Shown here: piece by piece, positions 17,810-26,511 of the stretch
Layout of the letters: the number at the start of each line of letters is the position of its first letter
Position numbering within the stretch: position 1 is the stretch's first letter
Assembly (NCBI GenBank): GCA_963731285.1
Contig: CAVSUR010000017.1
Coordinates: 62,001-126,000, forward strand
From: CAVSUR01 sp963731285
GTDB lineage: Bacteria; Actinomycetota; Actinomycetes; Streptosporangiales; Streptosporangiaceae
Reading direction: 5' to 3'
Length of the DNA stretch: 64,000 bases
Notes under the pieces: generated by a model
The model's input: only the letters and a program-made list of their open reading frames with translations
What the model was told of the DNA's origin: nothing
Databases searched by the model: none
Made by a program: the position numbers and the translations under genes

Positions 17810-19393
17810 ATGGGACACCCGACGGCGCCCGGCCCCTGGTGGCACGGGGCGGTCCTTTACCAGCTGTACGTCCGGTCCTGGCGGGACTGCGACGCCGACG
17901 GCTACGGCGATCTGCCGGGCATCATCGAACGGCTCGACCATCTGGCCTGGCTCGGGGTAGACGGGATCTGGCTGTCGCCCACCATGCCCTCGCCGGACGA
18001 CGACTGGGGATATGACGTCAGCGACTACACCGGCGTTCATCCCGAGCTCGGCACTATGGCTGACCTGGACGCGCTGATCGAGCAGGCGGGCCAGCGCGGC
18101 ATCCGGGTGCTGCTCGACCTGGTGCCCAACCACACCAGCTCGGCCCACCCCTGGTTCGTGGACGCGGCATCCGGGCCGGACGCCGCGCATCGCGACTACT
18201 ACGTGTGGGCCGGCCCTTCGGCTGGCGGCGGGCCGCCGAACAACTGGATGGACTCCACCGGCCAGCCCGCCTGGGAACTGGACGCCGCGTCCGGGCAGTA
18301 CTACCTGCACAACTTCCTGCCCAGCCAGCCCGACCTGAACTGGTGGGAGCCCGCGGTGCACCGTGAGTTCGCCGAGATCCTCAACTTCTGGTTCGACCGC
18401 GGGGTGGCGGGCTTCCGCATCGACGTGGCGCACGGCCTGTACAAGGACGCGCAGCTGCGCGACAACCCGCCGCTGGAGCGGGACAGCGAGCTGCGCGGCC
18501 GGTTCGGCCTGGAGCCGGTCTACAACGCGAACCGGCCGGAGGTGCACGGGGTCTACCGGGACTGGCGCCAGCTCGCCCGGGCGTACTCGCCCGAGCGGCT
18601 GCTGCTCGGCGAGACCTGGGTTGCCGACGCCGACCTGCTGGCCACCTTCTACGGCAACGGGGACGAGCTGCAGCTCGCGTTCAACTTCCCGTTCGCGTTC
18701 GGGGACTTCAGCGCGGAGCGGCTGGCCGACGCGGTGGCCAAGACGCTGGCCGCGCTGCCGCCGGGCGCGTGCCCGGTGTGGATGGCCTCCAACCACGACA
18801 TCGGGCGGTTCCCGACCCGCTGGTGCGGCGGCGACGAGCGCAAGATCAGGCTCGCGCTGCTGCTGCTGGCCACCCTGCCCGGGACGACCGTGCTGTATTA
18901 CGGCGACGAGATCGGCATGGCCGACGTGGACGTGCCGGGCGAGCTGCAGCGAGACACGATGACGCTGGGCGGCGACGCCGCCCGCCCCAACCGGGATCGG
19001 GCCAGGACCCCGCTGCGCTGGGACGACTCGCCCGGCGGCGGCTTCACCGCGGGTGGCACCGTGCCGTGGCTTCCGTTTGGTGACGACCCGGCCGGCAGCG
19101 TGGCCGCCCAGCGCGCGGACCCCGGCTCGACGCTGTGGTTCTGCCGCGACCTGCTCGCCCTGCGCCGCGCCGAGCTCGGCGGCGGAATCGCCGCCTACCA
19201 GCCGCTCGCCGCCCCGGCCGGGCAGTGGGCCTACCGGGTCGGCGGCCTCACCGTGACCGCGAACCTCAGCAACGAGCCGGCCGCGCTGGACGGCCCGCCG
19301 CCGGAGATCCTGCTGGCCACGCCCGGAACGATCGTCCCTGATATGGGCAACCTCGTCCTCCCGCCCTGGTCCGGGGTGGTCGCGCGGGGCTGA
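17810..19393 (+). CDS. GH13 alpha-glucosidase (alpha-amylase family)
   Basis: A 527-residue glycoside hydrolase of the GH13 oligo-1,6-glucosidase/alpha-glucosidase group. Conserved region I is DLVPNH (about 103), region II GFRIDVAH with the Asp nucleophile (about 204), region III LLGETW with the Glu acid/base (about 265) and region IV ASNHD with the transition-state Asp (about 328). There is no signal peptide, so it acts in the cytoplasm on imported sugar. The ATG follows AGGAGAGAG. Its place 2 kb downstream of the LpqY-SugABC genes suggests it hydrolyses the imported alpha-glucoside to glucose. It lacks the extra domains of trehalose synthase. Confidence 0.9.
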   Translation: MGHPTAPGPWWHGAVLYQLYVRSWRDCDADGYGDLPGIIERLDHLAWLGVDGIWLSPTMPSPDDDWGYDVSDYTGVHPELGTMADLDALIEQAGQRGIRVLLDLVPNHTSSAHPWFVDAASGPDAAHRDYYVWAGPSAGGGPPNNWMDSTGQPAWELDAASGQYYLHNFLPSQPDLNWWEPAVHREFAEILNFWFDRGVAGFRIDVAHGLYKDAQLRDNPPLERDSELRGRFGLEPVYNANRPEVHGVYRDWRQLARAYSPERLLLGETWVADADLLATFYGNGDELQLAFNFPFAFGDFSAERLADAVAKTLAALPPGACPVWMASNHDIGRFPTRWCGGDERKIRLALLLLATLPGTTVLYYGDEIGMADVDVPGELQRDTMTLGGDAARPNRDRARTPLRWDDSPGGGFTAGGTVPWLPFGDDPAGSVAAQRADPGSTLWFCRDLLALRRAELGGGIAAYQPLAAPAGQWAYRVGGLTVTANLSNEPAALDGPPPEILLATPGTIVPDMGNLVLPPWSGVVARG

Positions 19394-19447
19394 ATTGCCG
19401 GGTCCGCATTGCCGGGTCCGCTCGGCCGTCGCCCATTGTTCTCCCAC

Positions 19448-19462
19448 TACGCTGGACGAGTG
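19448..19462 (+). promoter_or_regulatory. Probable leaderless promoter of the his operon
   Basis: TACGCT at 19448-19453 ends 6 nt before the hisD GTG start and there is no Shine-Dalgarno sequence, the arrangement of a leaderless actinomycete transcript. The surrounding CCCACTACGCTGGA block recurs before hisC. A 14-bp tandem pair ATTGCCGGGTCCGC lies at about 19392-19421. Confidence 0.5.
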
Positions 19463-20890
19463 CTGCCTCGAGTTGATCTTCGCCGGATAGACCTGCGCGG
19501 CGCGCGGGGCGCCGAGCTGAGCCGGATGGCGCTGGCCGGCAAGCTGCCGCGCGCCCGGCTCGACGTCGAGGCAGCGGCGGCGGCTGTCCGGCCGGTATGC
19601 GAGGACGTCAGGCAGCGCGGTGCCGCAGCGGTCCGCGAGTACACCCGCCGGTTCGACGGCGTGGACCTGGCCGCCACGCCGGTGCCCGCCGCGGCGCTGG
19701 CCGCGGCCCTGGATCGGCTCGCCCCCGACGTCCGCGCGGCCCTGGAGGAAGCCGCGCGGCGTGCCCGGCTGGTGCACTCCGACCAGCTGCCCCGTGACAC
19801 GGTGACGAGCATCGGGCCCGGCGCGCAGGTCACCGAGCGGTATGTGCCGGTCGGCCGGGCCGGGGTGTACGTGCCGGGCGGCCTGGTCGCCTATCCCTCG
19901 TCGGTGGTCATGAACGTGATCCCGGCCCAGGTTGCCGGGGTCAGCGAGATCGCGGTGGCCTCGCCGCCGCAGGCCGACGCCGGCGGCCTTCCGCACCCGG
20001 CGGTGCTGGCCGCCTGCGCGCTGCTCGGCGTGACCGAGGTGCACGCGGCCGGCGGAGCGCAGGCGATCGCGATGCTCGGCTACGGCACGCAGGATTGCGC
20101 CCCTGTGGACGTGATCACCGGCCCTGGCAATGTCTATGTGGCGGCGGCCAAGAGGCTGCTGAGCGGCACCGTCGCCGTGGACGCGGAGGCCGGCCCGACG
20201 GAGATCGCGATCGTCGCCGACCACACCGCCGACGCGGAGTTCGTGGCCGCCGACCTGATTGCCCAGGCCGAGCACGACCCGCTGGCCGCGTGCCTGCTGA
20301 TCAGCACCGACCCGGGCCTGGCCGACCGGGTCGACGCCGCGGTGGCCGGCCAGGCGGTCACCGCCCGGCACCGGGACCGGGTGCTGGCCGCGCTGGCCGG
20401 CCAGTCCGCCTGCGCGCTGGTCGACGACCCGGACGCGGCCCTGGCCGTCGCCGACGCCTGGGCTCCCGAGCACCTGGAGATCCAGGCCGAGAACGGCAGT
20501 GAGCTGGCCCGCCGGGTGCGCAACGCCGGCGCGGTCTTCGTCGGTCCTTACGCCCCGGTGTCGCTGGGTGACTACCTCGCCGGATCTAACCACGTGCTGC
20601 CCACCGGCGGCACCGCGCGGCACTCCGGCGGCCTCGCCGTCGGGTCGTTTCTGCGCGGCATCCACGTGGTGGAGTACGACGCGGACGCGCTGGCCGGCGT
20701 GGCGCCGCACATCGACGCGCTCGGCGGTGCGGAGGACCTGGCCGCGCATGTCGCCGCCGTCCGGGTCCGGGTCCCGGCCGCGGCCGCCGCCGCTGGCCGC
20801 CCCGCCGCTGGCCGCCCCGCCGCTGGCCGCCCCGCCGCTGGCCGCCCCGCCGGCGGCAGCCCGGCCGCCGGGCCTGCGGATCCCCACTAG
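19460..20890 (+). CDS. hisD: Histidinol dehydrogenase
   Basis: A 476-residue zinc enzyme that oxidises L-histidinol to histidine in two NAD-dependent steps, the last of the pathway. Recognised by YVPVGRAGVYVPGG, PAQVAGVSEIAVASPP, DVITGPGNVYVA, QAEHDPLA and GSNHVLPTGGTARHSGGL with the catalytic and zinc histidines. The start at GTG 19460 is where homology begins and lies just after a -10 box. The last 35 residues are an alanine-rich tail built from a 15-bp tandem repeat and are not part of the enzyme fold. It heads the histidine operon. Confidence 0.95.
   Translation: MLPRVDLRRIDLRGARGAELSRMALAGKLPRARLDVEAAAAAVRPVCEDVRQRGAAAVREYTRRFDGVDLAATPVPAAALAAALDRLAPDVRAALEEAARRARLVHSDQLPRDTVTSIGPGAQVTERYVPVGRAGVYVPGGLVAYPSSVVMNVIPAQVAGVSEIAVASPPQADAGGLPHPAVLAACALLGVTEVHAAGGAQAIAMLGYGTQDCAPVDVITGPGNVYVAAAKRLLSGTVAVDAEAGPTEIAIVADHTADAEFVAADLIAQAEHDPLAACLLISTDPGLADRVDAAVAGQAVTARHRDRVLAALAGQSACALVDDPDAALAVADAWAPEHLEIQAENGSELARRVRNAGAVFVGPYAPVSLGDYLAGSNHVLPTGGTARHSGGLAVGSFLRGIHVVEYDADALAGVAPHIDALGGAEDLAAHVAAVRVRVPAAAAAAGRPAAGRPAAGRPAAGRPAGGSPAAGPADPH
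20789..20848. repeat. 15-bp minisatellite, four copies, in the hisD 3' end
   Basis: Four perfect copies of GCCGCTGGCCGCCCC at 20789-20803, 20804-20818, 20819-20833 and 20834-20848 encode an AAGRP repeat in the HisD tail. The length keeps the frame. Copy number is likely to vary between strains. Confidence 0.92.
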
Positions 20891-20903
20891 GCTGGATCGG
20901 GTG
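20888..20903 (+). promoter_or_regulatory. Internal leaderless promoter candidate before hisC
   Basis: TAGGCT at 20888-20893 overlaps the hisD stop and ends 7 nt before the hisC GTG. The block CCCACTAGGCTGGA repeats that before hisD with one difference, suggesting a second start point within the operon. Confidence 0.4.
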
Positions 20904-22079
20904 AGGACAGGGCAGGCGCTGCCGCTGCGGGCCGACCTGGCCGGGAAGCAGCCCTATGGCGCGCCGCAGCTGGACGTGCCGGTCCGGCTGAACACCAACG
21001 AGAATCCGTTCCCGCCGCCGGGACGGCTGATCCGCGAGGTCGCCGCGGCGGCGGCCGCGGCTGCCGCCGGGCTGAACCGTTATCCGGACCGGGACGCCCT
21101 GGCGCTGCGCGCGGACCTGGCAGCCTATCTCGGTCACGGCCTCACCCTTGACCACACCTGGGCGGCCAACGGCTCCAACGAGATCATCCAGCAGCTGCTG
21201 CAGGCCTTCGGCGGCGCCGGCCGCAGCGCGCTCGGCTTCGAGCCGTCCTACTCGATGCACCCGGTCATCGCGCAGACCACGGGCACCCAGTGGATCGCGG
21301 CCGCCCGCGAGGATGACTTCAGCGTCCGGCCGCAGACCGCGGCCGCCATCGTCACGGCGCAGCGCCCCGACCTGGTCTTCCTGACCTCGCCGAACAACCC
21401 GACCGGGACCGCGCTGCCGCTGCCGGTGATCGAGGCCGTCTGCGCGGCGGCAGCCGGCATGGTGATCGTCGACGAGGCCTACGCTGAGTTCGCCCGGGAT
21501 CCGGCAGCCACCGCGCTGGCCTTGCTGCCGCGGCACCCGCGGCTGGTCGTGGTGCGGACGATGTCCAAGGCGTTCGCGCTGGCGGGCGCGCGGGTCGGCT
21601 ACCTGGCCGCCAGCCCCGCGGTGATCGACGCCCTGCAGCTGGTCCGGCTGCCTTATCACCTGTCGGCGCTGACCCAGGCCGTGGCCCGGGTCGCGCTGGC
21701 GAACGCGCCCGGCCTGCTCGCCGGGGTGGACCGGCTGCGCGCCGAGCGGGACCAGCTGGTCAGCTGGCTTCGCGGGCGCGGGCTGGCCGTGGCCGACTCG
21801 GATGCCAACTTCGTATTGTTCGGCCAGTTCGCCGACCGGCGGGCCGTATGGCAGGGACTGCTGGATGCTGGCGTGCTCGTCCGCGAGATTGGGCCGCCGC
21901 AGTGGCTGCGGGTCAGCATCGGCACCCCCGCGGAGATGGCGGCGTTCCGCTCCGCCCTGGCCGGCGTCCTGGCGGAGCGCGAGCCGGCCGTGCCGAACCC
22001 GGTGGGTGGCACAATCAGCGGGTCAGGTGCCGGTGATTGTCATAACCACGGAGTTGATTCCGGGCGGGAGCGGACGTGA
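20901..22079 (+). CDS. hisC: Histidinol-phosphate aminotransferase
   Basis: A 392-residue fold-I PLP aminotransferase that converts imidazole-acetol phosphate to histidinol phosphate. RLNTNENPFPPP at the N-terminus, SPNNPTGTALP, VDEAYAEFA and the PLP lysine in RTMSKAFALAGARVG (about residue 223) are typical HisC. It starts 10 bp after hisD and its last codons overlap the hisB start (GTGA), giving translational coupling. The extra 30 residues after the enzyme fold are unconserved. Confidence 0.94.
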   Translation: MRTGQALPLRADLAGKQPYGAPQLDVPVRLNTNENPFPPPGRLIREVAAAAAAAAAGLNRYPDRDALALRADLAAYLGHGLTLDHTWAANGSNEIIQQLLQAFGGAGRSALGFEPSYSMHPVIAQTTGTQWIAAAREDDFSVRPQTAAAIVTAQRPDLVFLTSPNNPTGTALPLPVIEAVCAAAAGMVIVDEAYAEFARDPAATALALLPRHPRLVVVRTMSKAFALAGARVGYLAASPAVIDALQLVRLPYHLSALTQAVARVALANAPGLLAGVDRLRAERDQLVSWLRGRGLAVADSDANFVLFGQFADRRAVWQGLLDAGVLVREIGPPQWLRVSIGTPAEMAAFRSALAGVLAEREPAVPNPVGGTISGSGAGDCHNHGVDSGRERT

Positions 22080-22681
22080 GCGAGCAGGACCGGGCCCGGC
22101 GGGCCAGCCGGGTGGAGCGGATCACCAGGGAAACCCAGGTCCTGATCGAGCTGAACCTGGACGGCACCGGGGTGACTGAGGCCGACACCGGGGTCCCGTT
22201 CTTCGACCACATGCTGGCCCAGCTCGGCAAGCATGGCAGCCTGGACCTGACCGTCCGGACCAGCGGCGACACCCACATCGACGCGCACCACACGGTGGAG
22301 GACACGGCGCTGGCCCTCGGCCAGGCCCTGCGCGAGGCGCTGGGTGACAAGGCGGCCATCAGCCGGTTCGGCGACGCGCTGGTGCCGCTGGACGAGACGC
22401 TGGCCCAGGCCGCGGTTGACCTGTCCGGCCGGCCGTACGCCGTGCACAGCGAGCCGGACACCATGCCGCCGCTGATCGGCAGCTACGACACCACGCTGAC
22501 CAGGCACTTTTTCGAGTCGCTGGCGATGACGGCCGGCATCTGCGTGCACCTGCGGGTCACCGGGCGCAACCCGCACCATATCGTGGAGGCCCAGTTCAAG
22601 GCGTTCGCGCGGGCGCTGCGCGCGGCGGCGGCGCCCGACCCGCGCGCCCCCGGCATCCCCAGCACCAAGGGCGTCCTGTGA
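22076..22681 (+). CDS. hisB: Imidazoleglycerol-phosphate dehydratase
   Basis: A 201-residue monofunctional HisB, which dehydrates imidazoleglycerol phosphate. Manganese-binding histidine motifs are clear: VPFFDHMLAQLGKHG, DTHIDAHHTVEDTALALG, and RNPHHIVEAQFKAFARALR near the end. Length is standard. The GTG start overlaps the hisC stop by 4 nt. The phosphatase half found in enterobacterial HisB is absent, as in other actinomycetes. Confidence 0.96.
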   Translation: MSEQDRARRASRVERITRETQVLIELNLDGTGVTEADTGVPFFDHMLAQLGKHGSLDLTVRTSGDTHIDAHHTVEDTALALGQALREALGDKAAISRFGDALVPLDETLAQAAVDLSGRPYAVHSEPDTMPPLIGSYDTTLTRHFFESLAMTAGICVHLRVTGRNPHHIVEAQFKAFARALRAAAAPDPRAPGIPSTKGVL

Positions 22682-22780
22682 CCCGGCAAGCCCCCGGTTC
22701 CCGCCCGCCCGGGCGCCCGGGCTCCGACCCCCGGTTCTGCATGGAAGCGGGCCTGCGGTGAGCCATGGAAGTGGCGCCCG

Positions 22781-23419
22781 GTGAGCCGGCCGCGGGTGGT
22801 CGTGCTGGACTACGGGTCAGGCAACCTGCGCTCCGCGCAGCGGGCGCTGCAGCGGGCCGGCGCCGACGCGGAGGTGAGCAGCGACGGTCCGGCCGCCCTC
22901 GCCGCCGACGGGCTGGTGGTACCGGGGGTCGGTGCCTTCGCCGCCTGCATGACCGGGCTGCACGCCGTCCGCGGCGAGCTGATCATCGGCCGTCGGCTGG
23001 CCGGCTCCCGGCCGGTGCTGGGCATCTGCGTCGGCATGCAGGTGATGTTCGCCGAGGGCGTCGAGCACGACCAGCGGACCGAGGGCTGCGGCCAGTGGCC
23101 CGGCGTGGTGGACCGCCTGTCAGCGCCGGTGCTGCCGCACATGGGCTGGAACACCGTCTGCGCGCCCGGCGGGTCGCTGATGCTGGCGGGCCTCGGTCCC
23201 CAGGCGCGGTTCTATTTCGTGCACTCGTACGCGGCCCGCTCGCTGCCGATCGAGGCCTCGGGCCGGATGCGGCCGCCGCTGGTCACCTGGGCGACGCACG
23301 GCGAGCCGTTCGTCGCCGCGGTCGAGAACGGCCCGCTGTGGGCCACTCAGTTCCATCCGGAGAAATCGGGCGACGCGGGCGCGCTGGTGCTGTCGAACTG
23401 GCTGGAGACGCTGAGATGA
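22781..23419 (+). CDS. hisH: Imidazole glycerol phosphate synthase, glutamine amidotransferase subunit
   Basis: A 212-residue class I glutaminase that channels ammonia to HisF. The nucleophile cysteine is in GICVGMQ (about 83) and the His/Glu pair in QFHPEKSG (about 192/194). DYGSGNLRS at the N-terminus is the family signature. The GTG start follows a 100-bp gap after hisB; the priA start overlaps its stop as ATGA. Confidence 0.95.
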   Translation: MSRPRVVVLDYGSGNLRSAQRALQRAGADAEVSSDGPAALAADGLVVPGVGAFAACMTGLHAVRGELIIGRRLAGSRPVLGICVGMQVMFAEGVEHDQRTEGCGQWPGVVDRLSAPVLPHMGWNTVCAPGGSLMLAGLGPQARFYFVHSYAARSLPIEASGRMRPPLVTWATHGEPFVAAVENGPLWATQFHPEKSGDAGALVLSNWLETLR

Positions 23420-24198
23420 GCGGAGCTGCTGACCCGCCATCTGCGGCCCTGCCTGGCGGGCCGGAACGCACGGCGGGCGGCCTCATCCTGCTGCCGGCCG
23501 TGGACGTGGCCGCCGGCCAGGCTGTCCGGCTGGTGCAGGGCGCGGCCGGAACCGAGACCGGGTACGGCGACCCGGTGGCCGCGGCGCTGGTGTGGCAGCA
23601 GGCGGGGGCGGACTGGATTCACCTGGTCGACCTGGACGCGGCGTTCGGCCGCGGGTCCAACGCGGACCTGCTCGCCGAGGTCGTCGGCCGGGTGGACGTG
23701 GCCGTCGAGCTGTCCGGCGGCATCAGGGACGACGCGTCGCTGGACCGCGCCCTTGCCACCGGCTGCGCCCGGGTGGTGATCGGCACCGCGGCACTGGAGA
23801 ACCCGGCCTGGGTGCGGCGGGTGATCGCCGAGCACGGCGAGGTGGTCGCGGTCGGCCTGGACGTGCGGGGAAGCCGGCTGGCGGCGCGCGGCTGGACCGC
23901 CGACGGCGGCGAGCTGACCGAGGTGCTGGCCCGGCTGGAGGCTGACGGCTGCGCCCGGTACGTGGTCACCGACGTGACCAGGGATGGCACGCTGACCGGG
24001 CCTAACACCGACCTGCTGCGCGGGGTGTGCGGCCGTACCGGCCGCCCGGTCATCGCCAGCGGCGGCGTGGCCAGCCTGGCCGACCTGCACGCGATCGCCG
24101 GGCTGCGCGACGTTGGCGTCGAGGGCGCGATCATCGGCAAGGCGCTGTACGCCGGGGCGTTCACGCTTCAGGATGCGCTCGCGGAGGCCCGCCGGTGA
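23416..24198 (+). CDS. priA: Phosphoribosyl isomerase A (HisA/TrpF-type)
   Basis: A 260-residue TIM-barrel isomerase that converts ProFAR to PRFAR. In actinomycetes this protein commonly also performs the TrpF step of tryptophan synthesis. The first catalytic aspartate is in LLPAVDVAAGQAVR (about 30) and the second in VVTDVTRDGTL. SGGIRDD and ASGGVASL bind the phosphates. The N-terminal 20 residues before GGLILLPAVD are an unconserved extension, but the ATGA overlap with hisH supports this start. Dual activity is inferred from family and phylum, not shown by the sequence. Confidence 0.93.
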   Translation: MSGAADPPSAALPGGPERTAGGLILLPAVDVAAGQAVRLVQGAAGTETGYGDPVAAALVWQQAGADWIHLVDLDAAFGRGSNADLLAEVVGRVDVAVELSGGIRDDASLDRALATGCARVVIGTAALENPAWVRRVIAEHGEVVAVGLDVRGSRLAARGWTADGGELTEVLARLEADGCARYVVTDVTRDGTLTGPNTDLLRGVCGRTGRPVIASGGVASLADLHAIAGLRDVGVEGAIIGKALYAGAFTLQDALAEARR

Positions 24199-25031
24199 GC
24201 CTGGCCATCCGGGTCATCCCGTGCCTGGACGTGGACGGCGGCCGGGTGGTCAAGGGGGTCAACTTCCGCGACCTGCGCGACGCCGGCGATCCGGTCGAGC
24301 TGGCCGCCGCCTACGGCGCCGACGGTGCCGACGAGCTGGTGTTCCTCGACATCACCGCGTCCAGCGACCGCCGGGACACCATGATCGAGGTGGTCCGGCG
24401 GGCCGCCGAGCAGGTCTTCATCCCGCTGACCGTGGGCGGGGGAGTGCGCAGCGTGGCCGACATCGACCGGCTGCTGCGCGCAGGCGCCGACAAAGTGTCG
24501 CTGAATACCGCGGCGATGGAGCGGCCGGAACTGCTGACCGAGGCGGCGGTCCGGTTCGGCTCCCAGTGCATCGTGATATCGCTGGACGCCCGCCGGACCG
24601 CCGGCGCGGGCTGCCCGAGCGGGTTCGAGGTCACCACGCACGGCGGCCGCCGCGGCACCGGGATCGACGCGGTCGGCTGGGCGGAGCGCGCGACCGGGCT
24701 CGGCGCCGGCGAGATCCTGCTGAACTCGATGGACGCCGACGGCACCGGGGCGGGCTTCGACACCGAGCTGATCTCGGCGGTGCGGCCGGTGACCACCGTG
24801 CCGGTGATCGCCAGCGGCGGCGCCGGCGAGCTGGGTCACTTCCCGCCTGCCGTGCAGGCCGGCGCGCAAGCGGTGCTGAGCGCGAGCCTGTTCCATTTCG
24901 GCGCCCTCACGATCGGCGCGGTCAAGCAGGAACTGGCCAGCGCCGGCTACCCGGTCCGGCTGGCGGGCGCGGAGCTGCGCGCCGGGGAGCTCGCCAGCGG
25001 GGATCTCAGCGTGGAGGGAAGGCGGACATGA
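24195..25031 (+). CDS. hisF: Imidazole glycerol phosphate synthase, cyclase subunit
   Basis: A 278-residue TIM barrel that with HisH forms imidazoleglycerol phosphate and AICAR. IPCLDVDGGRVVKGVNF holds the catalytic Asp (about 11). FIPLTVGGGVRS and VIASGGAGEL bind phosphates, and LLNSMDADGTGAGFD holds the second Asp. The start overlaps the priA stop by 4 nt and the stop overlaps the hisI ATG. The last 20 residues (AGELASGDLSVEGRRT) are an unconserved tail. Confidence 0.95.
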   Translation: MSLAIRVIPCLDVDGGRVVKGVNFRDLRDAGDPVELAAAYGADGADELVFLDITASSDRRDTMIEVVRRAAEQVFIPLTVGGGVRSVADIDRLLRAGADKVSLNTAAMERPELLTEAAVRFGSQCIVISLDARRTAGAGCPSGFEVTTHGGRRGTGIDAVGWAERATGLGAGEILLNSMDADGTGAGFDTELISAVRPVTTVPVIASGGAGELGHFPPAVQAGAQAVLSASLFHFGALTIGAVKQELASAGYPVRLAGAELRAGELASGDLSVEGRRT

Positions 25032-25415
25032 GCAGCAAAGCCGGCGCGCCCCGGGCTGGACCCGGCCGTCGCCAGCCGGCTGAAGCGCAACGCGGACGGC
25101 CTGGTCGCGGCCATCGCCCAGCAGTACGACACCGGCGAGGTACTCATGCTCGGCTGGATGGACGACGAGGCGCTGCGCCGCACGCTCACCACCGGGCGCT
25201 GCACGTACTGGTCGCGCAGCCGGCAGGAGTACTGGGTCAAGGGCGATACCTCCGGCCACCAGCAGTGGGTGAAGTCGGTGGCGCTCGACTGCGACGGCGA
25301 CGCGGTGCTGGTGCAGGTCGACCAGGTCGGTGCCGCCTGCCACACCGGCGACCGGACCTGCTTCGACGCCGGGCAGATGGCCGCCGAGCCGGGGGACCGG
25401 CCGGGCGCGCGCTGA
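25028..25415 (+). CDS. hisI: Phosphoribosyl-AMP cyclohydrolase (one frameshift)
   Basis: HisI opens the adenine ring of PR-AMP. The catalytic core QQYDTGEVLMLGWMDDEAL, TYWSRSRQEYWVKGDTSG and the zinc cysteines in ACHTGDRTCF are intact, but lie in a different frame from the ATG that overlaps the hisF stop. One extra G in CCCCGGGCTGG (about 25047-25057) accounts for it; without it the protein is a normal 128 residues. No start codon exists in the core frame before residue 40. Since this enzyme is needed for histidine synthesis, sequence error is more likely than loss. Confidence 0.9.
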
Positions 25416-25493
25416 ACTTCGCGGCCGCTGGGAGGTGCGTAAATGGCGCATGGGGGCCAGAATGGATCTGACGGACTTCCAGGAGGTGCGGCG

Positions 25494-26432
25494 ATGGCCG
25501 GCAACGGCAAGAAGGCAGCGGGCGCGGCCGGCAAGGGACGGGCCAAGAGCGCCAGCGGGGCCGGGGCTGCCGAGCGCAACGGCCAGGCCGGCCGGACAGC
25601 GGCGGCCAAGGCCAAGAAGACCGACGGCGTCCAGCGGATGCCGAAGAAGCTGTACGAGACCGAGCTGTTCCGCCTCCAGGCCGAGCTGGTCAAGCTGCAG
25701 GAATGGGTGCGCACCGAGCGGGCCCGGATCGTGGTGATCTTCGAGGGCCGGGACGCGGCCGGCAAGGGCAGCGCGATCAAGCGGGTGACCCAGTACCTGA
25801 ACCCGCGCATCGCCCAGATCGTCGCGCTGCCTGCGCCTACCGAGCGGGAGCAGACCGAATGGTACTTCCAGCGCTACATCGAGAACCTGCCGGGCGGCGG
25901 TCAGATCGTCTTGTTCGACCGCAGCTGGTACAACCGGGCCGGCGTCGAGCGGGTGATGGGATTCTGCACCAAGGAGGAGTACCACCGGTTCTTGCACCAG
26001 TGCCCGATCTTCGAGCGGCTGCTGGTCGAGGACGGCATCCTGCTCCGCAAATACTGGTTCTCGGTCAGTGACGAAGAGCAGGAGAGCCGGTTCAAGTCGC
26101 GGCTGAACGACCCGATGCGGCGCTGGAAGCTATCTCCGATGGACCTGGAGTCCATCACCCGGTGGGAGGACTACTCCCGGGCCAAGGACGAGATGCTGGT
26201 GCACACCGACATCCCGGAGGTGCCGTGGAACGTGGTCGACAGCGACGACAAGCGCAGCGCCCGGATCAACATGATCGCGCATTTGCTGGCCAGCGTTCCC
26301 TACCACGACGTGCAGCGGCTGCCGCTGGCCCTGCCCCACCGCCCGCCCTCCGGCGGCTACGTCCGGACCGCTATGGAGATGCAGTCCTTCGTCCCCGACC
26401 ACGCCGCCGAGCTAGTCCGCGCCAGGCAATGA
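25494..26432 (+). CDS. ppk2: Polyphosphate kinase 2 (class I)
   Basis: A 312-residue PPK2, which transfers phosphate between polyphosphate and nucleoside diphosphates. Walker A is GRDAAGKGS (about 85-93) and the Walker B/lid region is LFDRSWYNRAGVERVMG. The RKYWFSVSDEEQ and MDLESITRWEDYSRAKDEM segments complete the family. The basic, alanine-rich first 50 residues are a poorly conserved extension. The start chosen is ATG 25494, 7 nt after AGGAGG; an upstream ATG at 25443 lacks such a site. It follows the his operon but has its own ribosome site and is functionally unrelated. Confidence 0.93.
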   Translation: MAGNGKKAAGAAGKGRAKSASGAGAAERNGQAGRTAAAKAKKTDGVQRMPKKLYETELFRLQAELVKLQEWVRTERARIVVIFEGRDAAGKGSAIKRVTQYLNPRIAQIVALPAPTEREQTEWYFQRYIENLPGGGQIVLFDRSWYNRAGVERVMGFCTKEEYHRFLHQCPIFERLLVEDGILLRKYWFSVSDEEQESRFKSRLNDPMRRWKLSPMDLESITRWEDYSRAKDEMLVHTDIPEVPWNVVDSDDKRSARINMIAHLLASVPYHDVQRLPLALPHRPPSGGYVRTAMEMQSFVPDHAAELVRARQ

Positions 26433-26511
26433 CCAGCGCCCGGCCAGGTCCGTGATCGGGGCGTGATCACTGGAGAGCCGCGGCGGATACCCGGCGATCG
26501 TTGAAGCCGCG

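Noticed and set aside
20789..20848. HisD tail repeat as a functional protein domain
   Set aside because: It is a perfect DNA-level minisatellite beyond the conserved fold; no HisD function requires it.
17762..20887. A very long open frame (about 1040 codons) on the minus strand opposite the GH13 and hisD genes
   Set aside because: It contains no recognisable domain, is rich in Arg/Gly/Pro/Val/His, and mirrors the codon positions of two genuine plus-strand genes. It is an expected product of extreme GC3 bias, like the other long antisense frames (e.g. 24168-25997, 55875-58316, 61619-62880).
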